64,000 bases of DNA. Source: Bacillus safensis. Its GTDB lineage: Bacteria; Bacillota; Bacilli; Bacillales; Bacillaceae. The stretch is taken from NCBI GenBank assembly GCA_030159235.1, contig BSBG01000002.1:496001-560000 (forward strand). The letters run 5' to 3'. The notes under the pieces were generated by a model that had not been told where the DNA came from, did no database searches, and was given only the letters and a program-made list of their open reading frames with translations. Shown piece after piece: positions 45,103 to 54,618 of the stretch. The position numbers and the translations under genes are program-made. The first letter of the stretch is position 1, and the number at the start of each line of letters is the position of its first letter.

Positions 45103-45110
45103 GTTCACTT
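45097..45110 (+). promoter_or_regulatory. cre site over the ccpA promoter
   Basis: TGAAAACGTTCACT, 13 of 14 fits to TGWAANCGNTNWCA. It covers the -35 hexamer of the candidate ccpA promoter, so it would allow negative autoregulation. Confidence 0.6.
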
Positions 45111-45322
45111 TCTTTTTATAACTAAATTAAACAAACTTTAATCAGCTTGTTACCTGTAAATTGAATCATATTTCATCAAAAGTCAGTGAGAACGTCAGCT
45201 ATGACAATGATCTTAGCAGATTCTATCAAATATTAAAAATGAAAACATTGTGAACAAGCACTTTTAAGACTTGCAATGTGCTTTCTTCCTTTAATTCCTA
45301 ATATTGATGGTATTTTTTCCAT

Positions 45323-45357
45323 AAAAAAGCCGCCGGGCAGTCATCCGGCGGCTTTTT
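45323..45357 (-). terminator. Terminator after aroA
   Basis: AAAAAGCCGCCGG / CCGGCGGCTTTTTT stem with 8-base loop. Confidence 0.92.
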
Positions 45358-45367
45358 CTATCTATGA

Positions 45368-46444
45368 TTACGCGTTAATGTTGACAAGTGGTCTTAACGC
45401 ATCTAACCATTTTTCGAATTGTGGAATGTCCATTTGCTGCGCTGAATCAGATAGAGCAACAGATGGATCTGGATGCACTTCTGCCATGACACCGTCTGCT
45501 CCAATCGCAAGAGCTGCTTTCGCTGTTGGAAGGAGAAGATCTCTACGTCCAGTTGAGTGCGTCACATCAACGAAGACTGGTAAATGTGTCTCTTGTTTCA
45601 AGATTGGCACTGCAGAGATATCTAGTGTATTTCTTGTTGCTGTTTCGTATGTGCGAATACCACGCTCGCAAAGGATGATTTGATCATTTCCTTGGGCAAT
45701 GATGTATTCAGCTGCATTGATGAATTCTGAAATGGTCGCTGCAAGACCACGTTTTAAAAGAACTGGTTTCTTCACAGAACCGGCCTCTTTTAATAGCTCG
45801 AAGTTTTGCATGTTACGTGCCCCAATTTGGATGACATCAATATGTTCAATCGCTTCCTCAATATGAGCCGGGTTGACGATTTCACTAATAACAGCTAGAC
45901 CGTATTCATCCGCTACACGCTTTAGAATCTTTAGACCGTCTACACCAAGCCCTTGGAAATCGTATGGACTTGTGCGAGGTTTAAATGCGCCTCCGCGAAG
46001 TAGCTTTAATCCTTGCTGTTTCGCTGCTGCCGCAACTTCTGCGACTTGCTCGTAGCTTTCAACGGCACATGGTCCAACGATAAAGCGCTGTTTCCCATCA
46101 CCGATTGCTTCCCCATTGATGTTCACGATTGTATTTTCCGGTTTTTTCTTACGAGAAACAAGAAGGGCTTTGCTGTGGTCATCTTCTTGAAGCTCTAGAC
46201 CTGCTTTGAAAATCTCTTTGAAAATATGCTGAACGGTTGAGTTTTCAAATGGTCCATCATTTTCTTCAAGAATTTGGTTCAGCATCGTGCGCTCTCTGAC
46301 AGGATCATAACGGTTGACACCTTGCGCTTCTTTCGCCTTTCCAATTTCTTTTACAATGTTTCCTCTTTCATTGATCAGTTTTAAGATTTGAAGATTTAGT
46401 TCGTCTGCTTGCTGTCTCAATTGTTCTAGTTCACTGTTGCTCAT
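45368..46444 (-). CDS. aroA: Bifunctional chorismate mutase / DAHP synthase
   Basis: First enzyme of the shikimate pathway (DAHP synthase, KDPG-aldolase-like fold) with an N-terminal AroQ-type chorismate mutase (residues about 1-85: [27 protein letters not shown]). The mutase domain serves as the allosteric site for chorismate/prephenate in B. subtilis. DAHP motifs [45 protein letters not shown] 46444 gives 358 residues as in B. subtilis; the ATG at 46453 lies next to the ribosome site. Confidence 0.96.
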   Translation of the reverse strand: MSNSELEQLRQQADELNLQILKLINERGNIVKEIGKAKEAQGVNRYDPVRERTMLNQILEENDGPFENSTVQHIFKEIFKAGLELQEDDHSKALLVSRKKKPENTIVNINGEAIGDGKQRFIVGPCAVESYEQVAEVAAAAKQQGLKLLRGGAFKPRTSPYDFQGLGVDGLKILKRVADEYGLAVISEIVNPAHIEEAIEHIDVIQIGARNMQNFELLKEAGSVKKPVLLKRGLAATISEFINAAEYIIAQGNDQIILCERGIRTYETATRNTLDISAVPILKQETHLPVFVDVTHSTGRRDLLLPTAKAALAIGADGVMAEVHPDPSVALSDSAQQMDIPQFEKWLDALRPLVNINA

Positions 46445-46631
46445 TTTTGTCATCCTTTCCTCTGCCTGCTCTCGCTTTTTTATTTTTTCATTCTTTCATG
46501 ATAGGGTTTATTATAAACAAAGATTTCGGAATTGTCACGAAAATCTTCTTTATTACCCAAACGCTTTTAAGCGGTAAAGTATTGTATGTAAGAGTATAGC
46601 ATACTTTTGGTTCAAGTAAACCTTTTTTTAT

Positions 46632-46658
46632 AAAAAAAAACGTCAGCTGCTGCTGACG
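46632..46658 (-). terminator. Terminator of the ytxGHJ operon
   Basis: CGTCAGC / GCTGACG stem, 4-base loop, then nine T on the minus strand. It lies beyond the repeat-like element that follows ytxJ. Confidence 0.88.
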
Positions 46659-46677
46659 CTCTAACCATTAGTGATCT

Positions 46678-46803
46678 TTTCAGCGTGATAGAAAACCTTT
46701 GCAGTCTAGGAAGGGCGAGCACCGGAACGGAGCGAATTTGACATTCGTGAGTACCGGAGCGCAGACCTGACAAAGAATGCGAGGGTTTATCTACACGCTG
46801 AAA
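46678..46803. repeat. Long imperfect inverted-repeat element
   Basis: Outer arms TTTCAGCGTG / CACGCTGAAA are perfect and extend imperfectly (AGAAAACC / GGGTTTATCT; CTTTGCAGTC / GACaaAG). Inside are two near-identical direct repeats, GAGCACCGGAACG and GAGTACCGGAGCG, around a CGAAT/ATTCG hairpin. It is flanked by CGTCAGC-type hairpins at 46641-46658 and 46802-46822. Its GC content is higher than its surroundings. It looks like a mobile or dispersed intergenic repeat of Bacillus; copy number cannot be seen here. Confidence 0.6.
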
Positions 46804-46827
46804 CGCCAGCAACTGCTGACGTTTCTT

Positions 46828-47151
46828 CTACATATTATGTTCAAGCGCTTCTTTCGTAATGCTTGAGTGAGATGCATGCCACTTCACTTTTCCGCCACTA
46901 AACACGAGTGCTTGAGGGCTTTCGTGCTTTACACCAGACTTTTCAGTTACATAGGATGAAAGCTCTCTTGTGTTTTGAATTTGCAGGAAATAAGCAGGCA
47001 CGTCTTCATGTGCAGACGCAAATGCTTCAAACTCTTGAAAAGCCGCTTGGCTGATCGGACATGTCAAACTATGCTTAAAAAAGACAAACGTCCCATCTTG
47101 ATTCGTTAATTGATCAAACTGTTCTTCTGTTTCAATGAGTTGTTTTGCCAT
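46828..47151 (-). CDS. ytxJ: Bacillithiol-system redox protein YtxJ
   Basis: A 107-residue thioredoxin-fold protein with a single active-site cysteine in SLTCPISQAAFQ (CPIS), the pattern of monothiol bacilliredoxin-like proteins, which may remove bacillithiol from proteins. cis-Pro region HESPQALVF. ATG 47151 with AAGGAGA replaces the longer frame to 47169. Last gene of ytxGHJ. Confidence 0.93.
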   Translation of the reverse strand: MAKQLIETEEQFDQLTNQDGTFVFFKHSLTCPISQAAFQEFEAFASAHEDVPAYFLQIQNTRELSSYVTEKSGVKHESPQALVFSGGKVKWHASHSSITKEALEHNM

Positions 47152-47184
47152 GATGATCTCCTTCTTCACTCCGAGCAGTGAGAG

Positions 47185-47655
47185 TTAGCCTTTAGTAGAT
47201 TGTTCTACTTTTTCTTTGACATCTTTGATGCCGTCTTCAATTTCTGATTTTGCTTCTTGTGCTCGTACTTTTGCTTCATCTGCTACATCTGATGCTTCGC
47301 TTGCTAGATCAGCTGCAGCATCTTCTGCTTCACTTTTCACTTGATTAGCTTTTACAGCTGCACGCTCTTTTATGTCTTTCACTTTGTCTAAAATCTGGTT
47401 TGACTGCTCTGCTACCAGCTGAGACAATTCAGACGTTTTATCTTTCGCAATCGTCACATATTCAGTGCCTCTTTCTTTTGCATCTGTTGCGAGTCGATCT
47501 GTTTTTTCTTTTAAAACATTCGCTTGGGTGTTCAAATCATCGCGAAGCTCTTTCCCTGACTTCGGTGCTAAAAATAATGCTGTTGTTGCACCAACAATTC
47601 CACCAATAAGTGTTCCGATCAAAAAGTCTTTGCTATTGATTCCGTCTTTGCTCAT
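47185..47655 (-). CDS. ytxH: General stress protein YtxH
   Basis: A 156-residue YtxH-family protein: short N-terminal hydrophobic stretch (DFLIGTLIGGIVGATTALFLAPKSGKELRDDL, the family signature), then a long charged Ala/Glu/Lys helix like LEA-type stress proteins. Member of the sigma-B/sigma-H ytxGHJ operon. AGGAGG before ATG. Confidence 0.95.
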   Translation of the reverse strand: MSKDGINSKDFLIGTLIGGIVGATTALFLAPKSGKELRDDLNTQANVLKEKTDRLATDAKERGTEYVTIAKDKTSELSQLVAEQSNQILDKVKDIKERAAVKANQVKSEAEDAAADLASEASDVADEAKVRAQEAKSEIEDGIKDVKEKVEQSTKG

Positions 47656-47681
47656 GATTATTCCTCCTATGCGAATATGGT

Positions 47682-48101
47682 TTATTTTTGGTGTTTACGC
47701 TGTTTCCATTTTTTATAAATTTCAAGTGCTGCGTTACTCCAGCTTACCACATCCGTGACTTTTTCTTGATTTCGTTCAACGGATGAAGAAACCGCACCAG
47801 CTGCCTGCTTTATGCTTGTATTAAATTGGTTGATCGAGCCGCCAATTCCCTGCACCGCATCCACAACTGTATTGAGTTTTGCCGATTTGTCTTGAATATC
47901 TTCAGCAAGCTTGTTCGTCTTATGTAGCAACTGTGCTGTCTCTGTGGTGATGCCTTGCATCTGACCTTCAAGACCTTCTAAAGTTGATGCAACATTCTTT
48001 AATGTCAGCTGTAAGGATTTTAATGTTTTGGACAAATAGATGACAAGAATGAGGAAAGCAATTGCGATCAGTGCAACGCTTAGATATAGAATAATAATCA
48101 T
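47682..48101 (-). CDS. ytxG: DUF948 membrane-anchored stress protein YtxG
   Basis: A 139-residue protein with one N-terminal transmembrane helix (about 4-24) and a coiled-coil DUF948 domain ([25 protein letters not shown]). First gene of ytxGHJ; AAAGGAGG before the ATG. Two stress-type promoters lie upstream. Confidence 0.95.
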   Translation of the reverse strand: MIIILYLSVALIAIAFLILVIYLSKTLKSLQLTLKNVASTLEGLEGQMQGITTETAQLLHKTNKLAEDIQDKSAKLNTVVDAVQGIGGSINQFNTSIKQAAGAVSSSVERNQEKVTDVVSWSNAALEIYKKWKQRKHQK

Positions 48102-48136
48102 CTGATACCTCCTTTGCTGCGGGCATATTCAATTCT

Positions 48137-48162
48137 TTACCCTCTCGTTGTATCATTCAAAC
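48137..48162 (-). promoter_or_regulatory. Sigma-B promoter of ytxGHJ
   Basis: Minus strand GTTTGA (48157-48162), 14 bases, GGGTAA (48137-48142), a close match to GTTTAA-N12-15-GGGTAT. Confidence 0.78.
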
Positions 48163-48190
48163 ATCGCCTAGAATGACCGATTGAATAATA

Positions 48191-48217
48191 ATTCTACACT
48201 TATTCGCTAATTCCTGT
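48191..48217 (-). promoter_or_regulatory. Sigma-H promoter of ytxGHJ
   Basis: Minus strand ACAGGAATT (48209-48217), 11 bases, GTAGAAT (48191-48197), an exact fit to RNAGGAWWW-N11-12-RNNGAAT. ytxGHJ is known to have both sigma-B and sigma-H promoters in B. subtilis. Confidence 0.8.
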
Positions 48218-48280
48218 CCACAGCGAACGAAAAAAAGCGGCACATGTTGACACATTTAGCCCATTTGTCACATTTTATTC

Positions 48281-48313
48281 AAAATAAAAAGTGCCGATTA
48301 TAACGGCACTTTT
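48281..48313 (-). terminator. Terminator after murC
   Basis: AAAAGTGCCG / CGGCACTTTT stem with a 7-base loop, then TTTATTTT on the minus strand. Confidence 0.88.
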
Positions 48314-48324
48314 CGTTCAAGCAT

Positions 48325-49623
48325 TTATACAGCGACTTTTTCATAAGCACGCAAATATTTTTGAATGTCTCCAGCGCCCATAAAGATGAGAATCGCATCA
48401 TCGTGCGCTTTCAGCACAGATGTATCTTCTTCCTCAATCAATTTGGCCTGCGGGATTTTTTCGCGTAAATCTTCGATGCTCAGCTTTCCAATGTTTTCAC
48501 GAGCTGAACCGAAAATATCACAAAGGTAGACATAGTCGGCTTTCTTTAAACTGTCAGCAAATTCACTTAAGAATTGCTGTGTACGAGTGAACGTATGCGG
48601 CTGGAAGACAGCCACAATATCACGGTCCGGATATTTTTGGCGTGCTGCTTCAATCGTAACCTCAATTTCAGTTGGGTGATGGGCATAATCGTCAATTAAG
48701 ACCTGCTCACCAACCACTTTTTCATTAAAACGTCGTTTCACACCGCCAAATGTCGTTAATGCACCTTTAATGAGCTCTACATCAATGGCTTCATAGTGAC
48801 ATAATGCAATGACAGCTAGCGAGTTGAGGACATTATGATTTCCGTAGGCAGGAATGTAGAAGGTATCATAAAACGTATTGCGTACAAATACATCAAATGT
48901 GGTGCCTTCTGTGTTTTTCACAACATTGCGTGCTTGGAAATCATTTTCTTCGTTGAAACCGTAGTACACAACAGGTACCTTCGCTTGAATCTTAGGTAGA
49001 TGCTCATCATCACCGCAAGCGATAATGGCTTTTTTCACTTGAAGCGCCATGTTTTGAAACGCATCAAACACGTCATCAATATCCGAAAAATAATCAGGGT
49101 GATCAAAATCAATATTGGTCATGATCGCATAGTCTGGATGATAGCTGAGGAAGTGTCTGCGGTATTCGCATGCTTCAAAGACAAAATACTCGCTGTTTTC
49201 TTTCCCTTTTCCAGATCCATCACCGATTAAGTACGAAGTAGGTTTTGCCGCTTGCATCACATGTGCCAGCAGTCCTGTTGTTGATGTTTTGCCATGAGCA
49301 CCAGTAATCGCAACGTTTGTGAATGAATCCATGTATTCTCCAAGGAATTTATGGTAACGAATGACAGGAATCCCTTCAGAAAGGGCACGTTCAATTTCAG
49401 GGTGTGTATCAGGAAATGCATTACCTGCGATGACAGTCATCCCTGGCTGAATATTTTCTGGGTCAAATGGTAGAATTTTAATATTTCGTTCTTCTAATGC
49501 TTTTTGTGTAAAGATATGTTTTTCGATATCCGATCCTTGGACAGTATACCCAGTATCATGAAGAATTTGGGCCAGTGGACTCATACCTGTCCCTTTTATT
49601 CCAACAAAATGATAAACAGTCAT
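48325..49623 (-). CDS. murC: UDP-N-acetylmuramate--L-alanine ligase
   Basis: Adds L-Ala to UDP-MurNAc in peptidoglycan synthesis. N-terminal Rossmann [18 protein letters not shown] loop [16 protein letters not shown] (about 107-122); central-domain [12 protein letters not shown]-terminal DDYAHHPTE. 432 residues. TGGAGG before the ATG. Own promoter upstream and terminator after. Confidence 0.97.
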   Translation of the reverse strand: MTVYHFVGIKGTGMSPLAQILHDTGYTVQGSDIEKHIFTQKALEERNIKILPFDPENIQPGMTVIAGNAFPDTHPEIERALSEGIPVIRYHKFLGEYMDSFTNVAITGAHGKTSTTGLLAHVMQAAKPTSYLIGDGSGKGKENSEYFVFEACEYRRHFLSYHPDYAIMTNIDFDHPDYFSDIDDVFDAFQNMALQVKKAIIACGDDEHLPKIQAKVPVVYYGFNEENDFQARNVVKNTEGTTFDVFVRNTFYDTFYIPAYGNHNVLNSLAVIALCHYEAIDVELIKGALTTFGGVKRRFNEKVVGEQVLIDDYAHHPTEIEVTIEAARQKYPDRDIVAVFQPHTFTRTQQFLSEFADSLKKADYVYLCDIFGSARENIGKLSIEDLREKIPQAKLIEEEDTSVLKAHDDAILIFMGAGDIQKYLRAYEKVAV

Positions 49624-49925
49624 AATTGTACCTCCAACAAACGTCTATCTGACTTACAGTATATGACGCTCATTTCATTTTGCAACTTGTGATTTTTGCC
49701 TCTAGCTGATCACAGATTGCAGCTCCAAATTAAGATTTTTTCCGATCTTCCTATTCTAATCAATATTAACTATGATTAGTATCCGACAACTTTCCCATTT
49801 CTAACACCTGCTCCAGCTTATTTTCCATAAAAAAGCGTTCCAGCAGGCATGCGAAAAACGTCCAATTCCAAAATTGCACCTATGTGCTATCATACCATGT
49901 TTAAGAAAAAAATGAAGTGGTTTGT
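49624..49925. other. Intergenic region between sftA and murC
   Basis: Holds a murC promoter on the minus strand: TTGCAA (49680-49685), 16 bases, TATACT (49658-49663). A TGTGAT/ATCACA inverted repeat lies at 49688-49714. No clear terminator for sftA and no gene seen. Confidence 0.55.
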
Positions 49926-52646
49926 TTAGATCAGCTGTTCTAGATCACTCAGCGTCATGAGCACTTCTCTTGGCTTACTGCCTTTCGCACCAGAGATCAT
50001 ACCCTCACGCTCCATCATGTCAATCAATCTGGCTGCACGATTGTAGCCAATTCTAAATCTGCGCTGCAAACTTGATGTACTAGCACTATTTTGCTCGATG
50101 GCAAAACGGCAGGCATCCATAAACAATTCGTCTTCGTCTGTAATCGCAGAGCCTTGGAGCATTAGTTCTTCCTGTTCGAAAAGGAACACTGGCTTGCGCT
50201 GCTTCCTTACATGTGCGACTACTTGATCGATCTCACGGTCTGATACAAAGTTCCCTTGCAGCCTTGTTGGCTTCCCGGAGCCATTTTCTAAGAAGAGCAT
50301 GTCTCCTTTACCGAGAAGCTTTTCTGCACCTGCCATGTCAATAATCGTTCTAGAATCAACCTGACTTGAAACAGAGAATGCAATTCGTGTTGGGATGTTC
50401 GCTTTTATGAGACCTGTGATGACATCAACGGATGGTCTTTGCGTTGCAATCAATAAGTGTATGCCGCATGCTCTTGCCTTTTGTGCAATTCGGCAAATGC
50501 TTTCTTCAACTTCATTTGGTGCGACCATCATTAAATCAGCCAGCTCATCGATCACCACGACGAGATAAGGTAGTTTTTCACCCATTTGTTTTTCTTTCAC
50601 AAGCTCATTGAAACGTTTAATTTCTCTCACACCAGAGTGTGCAAACAATTCATAGCGTCTTTCCATTTCATCCACTACCCATTTCAGAGCAGCTGTCGCT
50701 GTCTTGGCATCGGTAATGACAGGACTCACAAGATGTGGAATGTGATTATACGGCGCTAATTCAACCATTTTAGGGTCAATTAAGAGCATTTTCACTTCAT
50801 CTGGTGACGCTTTAAACATTAAGCTCACTAAAATGGTATTAATGCAGACGCTTTTTCCTGAACCAGTTGCTCCGGCAATTAAGCCATGCGGCATTTTTTG
50901 CAGATCAACGACAACTGGCTGGCCTGAGATATCTAGTCCGAGCGCTGCTGTTAAAGGAGATGGATTGTCTCTAAACGCACTGCTTCTGATCATTTCTCTT
51001 AAGAAAACCATTTTACTGTGCAGGTTCGGCACTTCGATTCCGATCGTGTTCTTTCCTGGAATCGGTGCTTCAATTCGAATATCCTTTGCGGATAAACTAA
51101 GTTTAATATCATCTGACAGGTTCGTGATTTTGTTCACTTTGACACCTGGTTCTGGATGTACTTCAAACCTTGTCACAGAAGGGCCCTGCGTGACATGAAC
51201 CACACTTGCTCTTACATTGAAATTTTTAAGCGTTGCATTGAGCAGCTCTGCCCGCTCTTTCACCCATGCCCCGTCCTCTTCTTTTTGAGCTGGCGGTACG
51301 TCTAAAAGGGCGAGACTTGGAAAAACATACCCTTGTGTATCGTCTGCTTTCTTTTGCCCTTGCACGCGCTGATCACTTTTTAACATCATGACGTTAAAAG
51401 GAACCGTAGAGGTTTGACCGTTTGCGCGTTGTGGCTGCTGCGATGTCTGTTTTGGTTCTTCTTTCTTGACTTCATGTGCTTGTACTTGCTGCTCTTGCTG
51501 TTCTATGACGGTTTCTACCGGTTCAAATGCGGTCTGTTCCTCAGTTACTTGTTCTACTGACATCACTTGATCTTCTATAATTTCAGCTTCTTCCAGCAGT
51601 TGGTCTTCTTGCAAGTCATGTTTGACTGGCGCTTCTTCTTGTTTGTCTTCTATCGAATCAACTTCTATTTCTTCCACCGGTTCTGCTGCGATGTCCTCTG
51701 TTAACGCCGCTGCTTCTGCTGGAATATCTACTTCTATTTCAATTCCCCGCTGCGAAGGTTCCGGCGTTTCGAATGTCAACATGTCTATTTCCTCAGTAGG
51801 ATCTTCAAACGGATGGACAAGCTCGTCTTTTAATGCTTCGTCATCACTTGAGGCAGCCTGTGCCAGCTCAGACTCTACCGGTTGTTCCTGATATACTTCG
51901 GCTGGTTGCTTATGTAAATCAGCTTCATGATGATCTTCTGGCTGTGAATAAGCTGGCTCTTTTTCTTCTGTTTGGATGAAAGGCTCATCATTTAAACGTT
52001 CCATCGTCGATTGAACATGATCTTGATAAGCGAGTTCCTCATGCAAAGTAAGCGGGGTGACGGCAGGCTGCTTGTCCCCTCTCTCTTCTGCTGACGCTGA
52101 AACCATTTCCTCGATACGTTTTTCTTTCTGTATAGACGGGATGTTCATTTGCTGTCTGACATTTCGTTCACGCTCTGCCTCTTCTGATAACAGTGTGACA
52201 CGCTGCGCCGTTTCTTCTGTTGCTTTCATTTGAACTGAAGCTGTTTCTTCTTTAGCATCTGTCCGTTTTGGGCGCATCTCCTGATGATAGCCATAGATCG
52301 GTGATGGGATTTGCTCCGGTTTGAATGGCTTTTTATTGATATCAGGCTGTAGCGCTTGTTTAGGCTGATAGGTTGTTTGCTTCGCCTTTGGCTGGCTTGA
52401 TTTAGCTCGTCTTCTCTCCTGCTTCACTCCGTCACGCAAAGGTTCATCTGGGACGAGCGGAAAGCGGAAGTTGCCTTTTGGATATTCATAATACACTTTC
52501 GCATCTTCGATTTTTTTATATTCTTTATGCTGTTCAAAAGCTGGCTGCGTTGGTGCAGTTGGGCCTTCTTCAGGTCTCTCAGCTCTTTCTTCTTTCTTTT
52601 CTTCTCCTAAAAATACACTAAAAAATTTATCTAACCAACTCATCAT
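49926..52646 (-). CDS. sftA: DNA translocase SftA (YtpT, FtsK/SpoIIIE family)
   Basis: A soluble FtsK-type DNA pump of 906 residues that moves chromosome ends away from the closing septum. It lacks N-terminal transmembrane helices, unlike SpoIIIE. Residues about 30-430 form a long Glu/Gln/Pro-rich, low-complexity linker; the motor has Walker A GATGSGKSV (about 598-606), Walker B VVIDELADLMM; the C-terminal winged-helix gamma domain (SLQRRFRIGYNRAARLIDMME) reads SRS/KOPS-like sites. ATG 52646 or 52643; the ribosome site is distant. The linker differs in length among Bacillus, as expected of disordered regions. Confidence 0.94.
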   Translation of the reverse strand: MMSWLDKFFSVFLGEEKKEERAERPEEGPTAPTQPAFEQHKEYKKIEDAKVYYEYPKGNFRFPLVPDEPLRDGVKQERRRAKSSQPKAKQTTYQPKQALQPDINKKPFKPEQIPSPIYGYHQEMRPKRTDAKEETASVQMKATEETAQRVTLLSEEAERERNVRQQMNIPSIQKEKRIEEMVSASAEERGDKQPAVTPLTLHEELAYQDHVQSTMERLNDEPFIQTEEKEPAYSQPEDHHEADLHKQPAEVYQEQPVESELAQAASSDDEALKDELVHPFEDPTEEIDMLTFETPEPSQRGIEIEVDIPAEAAALTEDIAAEPVEEIEVDSIEDKQEEAPVKHDLQEDQLLEEAEIIEDQVMSVEQVTEEQTAFEPVETVIEQQEQQVQAHEVKKEEPKQTSQQPQRANGQTSTVPFNVMMLKSDQRVQGQKKADDTQGYVFPSLALLDVPPAQKEEDGAWVKERAELLNATLKNFNVRASVVHVTQGPSVTRFEVHPEPGVKVNKITNLSDDIKLSLSAKDIRIEAPIPGKNTIGIEVPNLHSKMVFLREMIRSSAFRDNPSPLTAALGLDISGQPVVVDLQKMPHGLIAGATGSGKSVCINTILVSLMFKASPDEVKMLLIDPKMVELAPYNHIPHLVSPVITDAKTATAALKWVVDEMERRYELFAHSGVREIKRFNELVKEKQMGEKLPYLVVVIDELADLMMVAPNEVEESICRIAQKARACGIHLLIATQRPSVDVITGLIKANIPTRIAFSVSSQVDSRTIIDMAGAEKLLGKGDMLFLENGSGKPTRLQGNFVSDREIDQVVAHVRKQRKPVFLFEQEELMLQGSAITDEDELFMDACRFAIEQNSASTSSLQRRFRIGYNRAARLIDMMEREGMISGAKGSKPREVLMTLSDLEQLI

Positions 52647-52764
52647 TTATCACTCACTTTAACTCCCCTTACGTTTTCTTGGGCGATTTTTAGTATACCA
52701 TTGCTTTTTCATGCAGAAAAGCGAGAAAAGTGCCGCTTTTGACTGTTCGTGCTGTCTGTAGATG

Positions 52765-52799
52765 AAAAAAAGTCACTAAGTACGTACTTAGTGACTTTT
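52765..52799 (-). terminator. Terminator after ytpR
   Basis: Perfect palindrome with 16-base arms, AAAAGTCACTAAGTAC and its complement, followed by T7 on the minus strand. Confidence 0.85.
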
Positions 52800-52842
52800 G
52801 GTATAACACATTCTTCGCTCCAATGTGCCCGTTTATGGGAGG

Positions 52843-53448
52843 TTAGGCCTGAAAGGGTTCGCCAGCTTGGTGACTTCCTTCTAAAACGAGAATCCCTTTT
52901 TCAGCAGGCGCATCTGGAAGATCTAACTCTTTTGCTGAGCAAATCATCCCGCTTGATGGAACCCCTCTTAGCTCAGCATCTTTGATAACCAAACCACTTG
53001 GCATGACTGCGCCGACCTTCGCCACCACCACATATTGGCCTTGATCAACGTTTGGTGCACCGCACACGATTTGTAATGTTTCATCGCCAACATCTACTTG
53101 GCAAATGTTTAATTTATCGGCATTCGGATGCTTTTCTTTTTCCTTCACATAACCGACAACAAATTTTGGTGATAGATCTACAGTCAGCGTTTCACTGACA
53201 CCGTTGCGGCTTAAAATTTCATTGATATCTTGAACCATTGTTTCAGAAAGCGGGACAGATCCGTTTTCTTCAATTTTCATGTAAGTAGATGCATTGAAGA
53301 TATTAAAGCCTGTTGTTTCTTTTGTTTCTTGATTGAAGATTCTTACGACATCTCCAAACGTCTCATGACCTACTTCTTCTCTCGTCACATCTTTCAATGA
53401 AATAAGGAGTGTGTCGCCTACACCTTCTGCATTATAAAAAACGTTCAT
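52843..53448 (-). CDS. ytpR: tRNA-binding-domain protein YtpR
   Basis: A 201-residue protein with an N-terminal DUF4479 region (about 1-85) and a C-terminal EMAP/OB-fold tRNA-binding domain ([56 protein letters not shown]), as in the N-terminus of PheT. Function not settled. 16 bases after ytpQ, in the ytpP-ytpQ-ytpR run. Weak ribosome site. Confidence 0.93.
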   Translation of the reverse strand: MNVFYNAEGVGDTLLISLKDVTREEVGHETFGDVVRIFNQETKETTGFNIFNASTYMKIEENGSVPLSETMVQDINEILSRNGVSETLTVDLSPKFVVGYVKEKEKHPNADKLNICQVDVGDETLQIVCGAPNVDQGQYVVVAKVGAVMPSGLVIKDAELRGVPSSGMICSAKELDLPDAPAEKGILVLEGSHQAGEPFQA

Positions 53449-53464
53449 TCTTCAAAATTCCCTT

Positions 53465-54277
53465 CTACTGCTGTTTTGGTCTGCTTTTTGCAAGAATAAA
53501 GATCGGTTCGAGCTTGCCCTCGTCATATAAAAATGACAATGCAGTAATCGGAACCGTGCCGCTGGCGAAGAAGCTCATCGACATTTGTCCTAAAATATCA
53601 TAGCCTGATTCATTGCGAACATCTGCAATGATGAATACATCTTGATGCGGGACAGAAATCGCCATCTGTCCTTCTATTTTTTGCGCATATTCTTGTAATA
53701 GCGATTCATTTAAAAGTCTGCTGGCATCATACCCGTCATTTGCACGGAAGAAATAAAAGCGGTTGCCAGCCACTTCATCCATTTTCACCACAGTTTCAAG
53801 CGAGCGGACGTTAAAGCTTGCGGTTTCCCTAATTCGCTCTTTTGTCCAGTTTTCCTTTTGAAGCATCTTCTCATCAATTAATCTGTAGGTGCTTCCAAGA
53901 TCAAGTGCATAGTAGATTCTCGTTTCAGCTGTATGCTCATCAAACACGAGCGGAATCCCATCACTTGATGCCTCTGGAAAGGAAGTAGAACGAATAACCG
54001 GATAAATCTGCTTTTCTTTTCCTGAGATGTGCTGCGCTTCGCCTTTCATAGCGCTTAGCGCTTCTTTCACATAATAAACGATCTCATCGATTGTTTCATC
54101 AGGCTTTACTTCCCACTTTGCGATGATTGGCGGGAGCTCTAGTGTGATACCTTTGCCTGTTTGTTTATCTTCAATACGAAGCGTATCTTTTTCCCGGTCA
54201 AACTGGTGTGACCAGCTCTCATTCGTCAGACGGCTTTTGAGTTCGTTCGCAAGCTGTCTTGATGTCATTTTTGCCAT
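53465..54277 (-). CDS. ytpQ: DUF1444 protein YtpQ
   Basis: A 270-residue cytoplasmic protein of the DUF1444 family, conserved in Bacillales and of unknown function. The conserved core includes [12 protein letters not shown]-like [44 protein letters not shown] and [11 protein letters not shown] at the end. AAAGGAG before the ATG. Lies between the thioredoxin-like ytpP and ytpR, with short gaps. Confidence 0.92.
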   Translation of the reverse strand: MAKMTSRQLANELKSRLTNESWSHQFDREKDTLRIEDKQTGKGITLELPPIIAKWEVKPDETIDEIVYYVKEALSAMKGEAQHISGKEKQIYPVIRSTSFPEASSDGIPLVFDEHTAETRIYYALDLGSTYRLIDEKMLQKENWTKERIRETASFNVRSLETVVKMDEVAGNRFYFFRANDGYDASRLLNESLLQEYAQKIEGQMAISVPHQDVFIIADVRNESGYDILGQMSMSFFASGTVPITALSFLYDEGKLEPIFILAKSRPKQQ

Positions 54278-54297
54278 GATTTTAGACTCTCCTTTCG

Positions 54298-54618
54298 TTA
54301 TTTAGAAAGAGAATCTGTTAAAAATGCTTCAATCTCTTCCTTCGTCTTACGATCTTTGCTGACAAAGCGGTTAATCTCTTGTCCGTTTTTAAAGACTAAA
54401 AAGCTTGGAATACCGTAAATGTCCCACTCAGCACAAGTGTCAATGAACTTGTCTCTATCGACATAGAAGTACTCAAATTCTGGGTAGTTCGCTTCAAGCT
54501 CTGGCAGGAATGGCTCAATAAATGTGCAGTCTGGGCACCAATCAGCTGAAAATAGTAATACCGTTAAGTCTTGTTGAATCACTTTTTGTAATTCTTCGTT
54601 TGATTCAATTTTTTTCAT
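54298..54618 (-). CDS. ytpP: Thioredoxin-like protein YtpP
   Basis: A 106-residue thioredoxin with active site ADWCPDCTF (CPDC), cis-Pro IPSFLVF and the usual C-terminal helix. The CPDC centre differs from CGPC of TrxA, suggesting a different redox potential or partner. It overlaps the upstream EIIC-like gene by 14 bases, so it may be coupled to it. Ribosome site TGGAGGAA. Confidence 0.94.
   Translation of the reverse strand: MKKIESNEELQKVIQQDLTVLLFSADWCPDCTFIEPFLPELEANYPEFEYFYVDRDKFIDTCAEWDIYGIPSFLVFKNGQEINRFVSKDRKTKEEIEAFLTDSLSK

Noticed and set aside
45257-45291. AAGCAC / GTGCTT hairpin in the ccpA-aroA gap as a terminator
   Set aside because: Short stem, 22-base loop and no clear T run; a much stronger terminator lies at 45323-45357.
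46612-46812. 66-residue open frame on the minus strand between ytxJ and aroA
   Set aside because: It runs through the inverted-repeat element and the terminator, has no ribosome site and its composition follows the repeat, so it is not a gene.
52765-52799. Perfect palindrome with 16-base arms as a protein-binding or integration site
   Set aside because: It sits just after the ytpR stop and is followed by T7 on the minus strand, so a terminator is the simpler reading.
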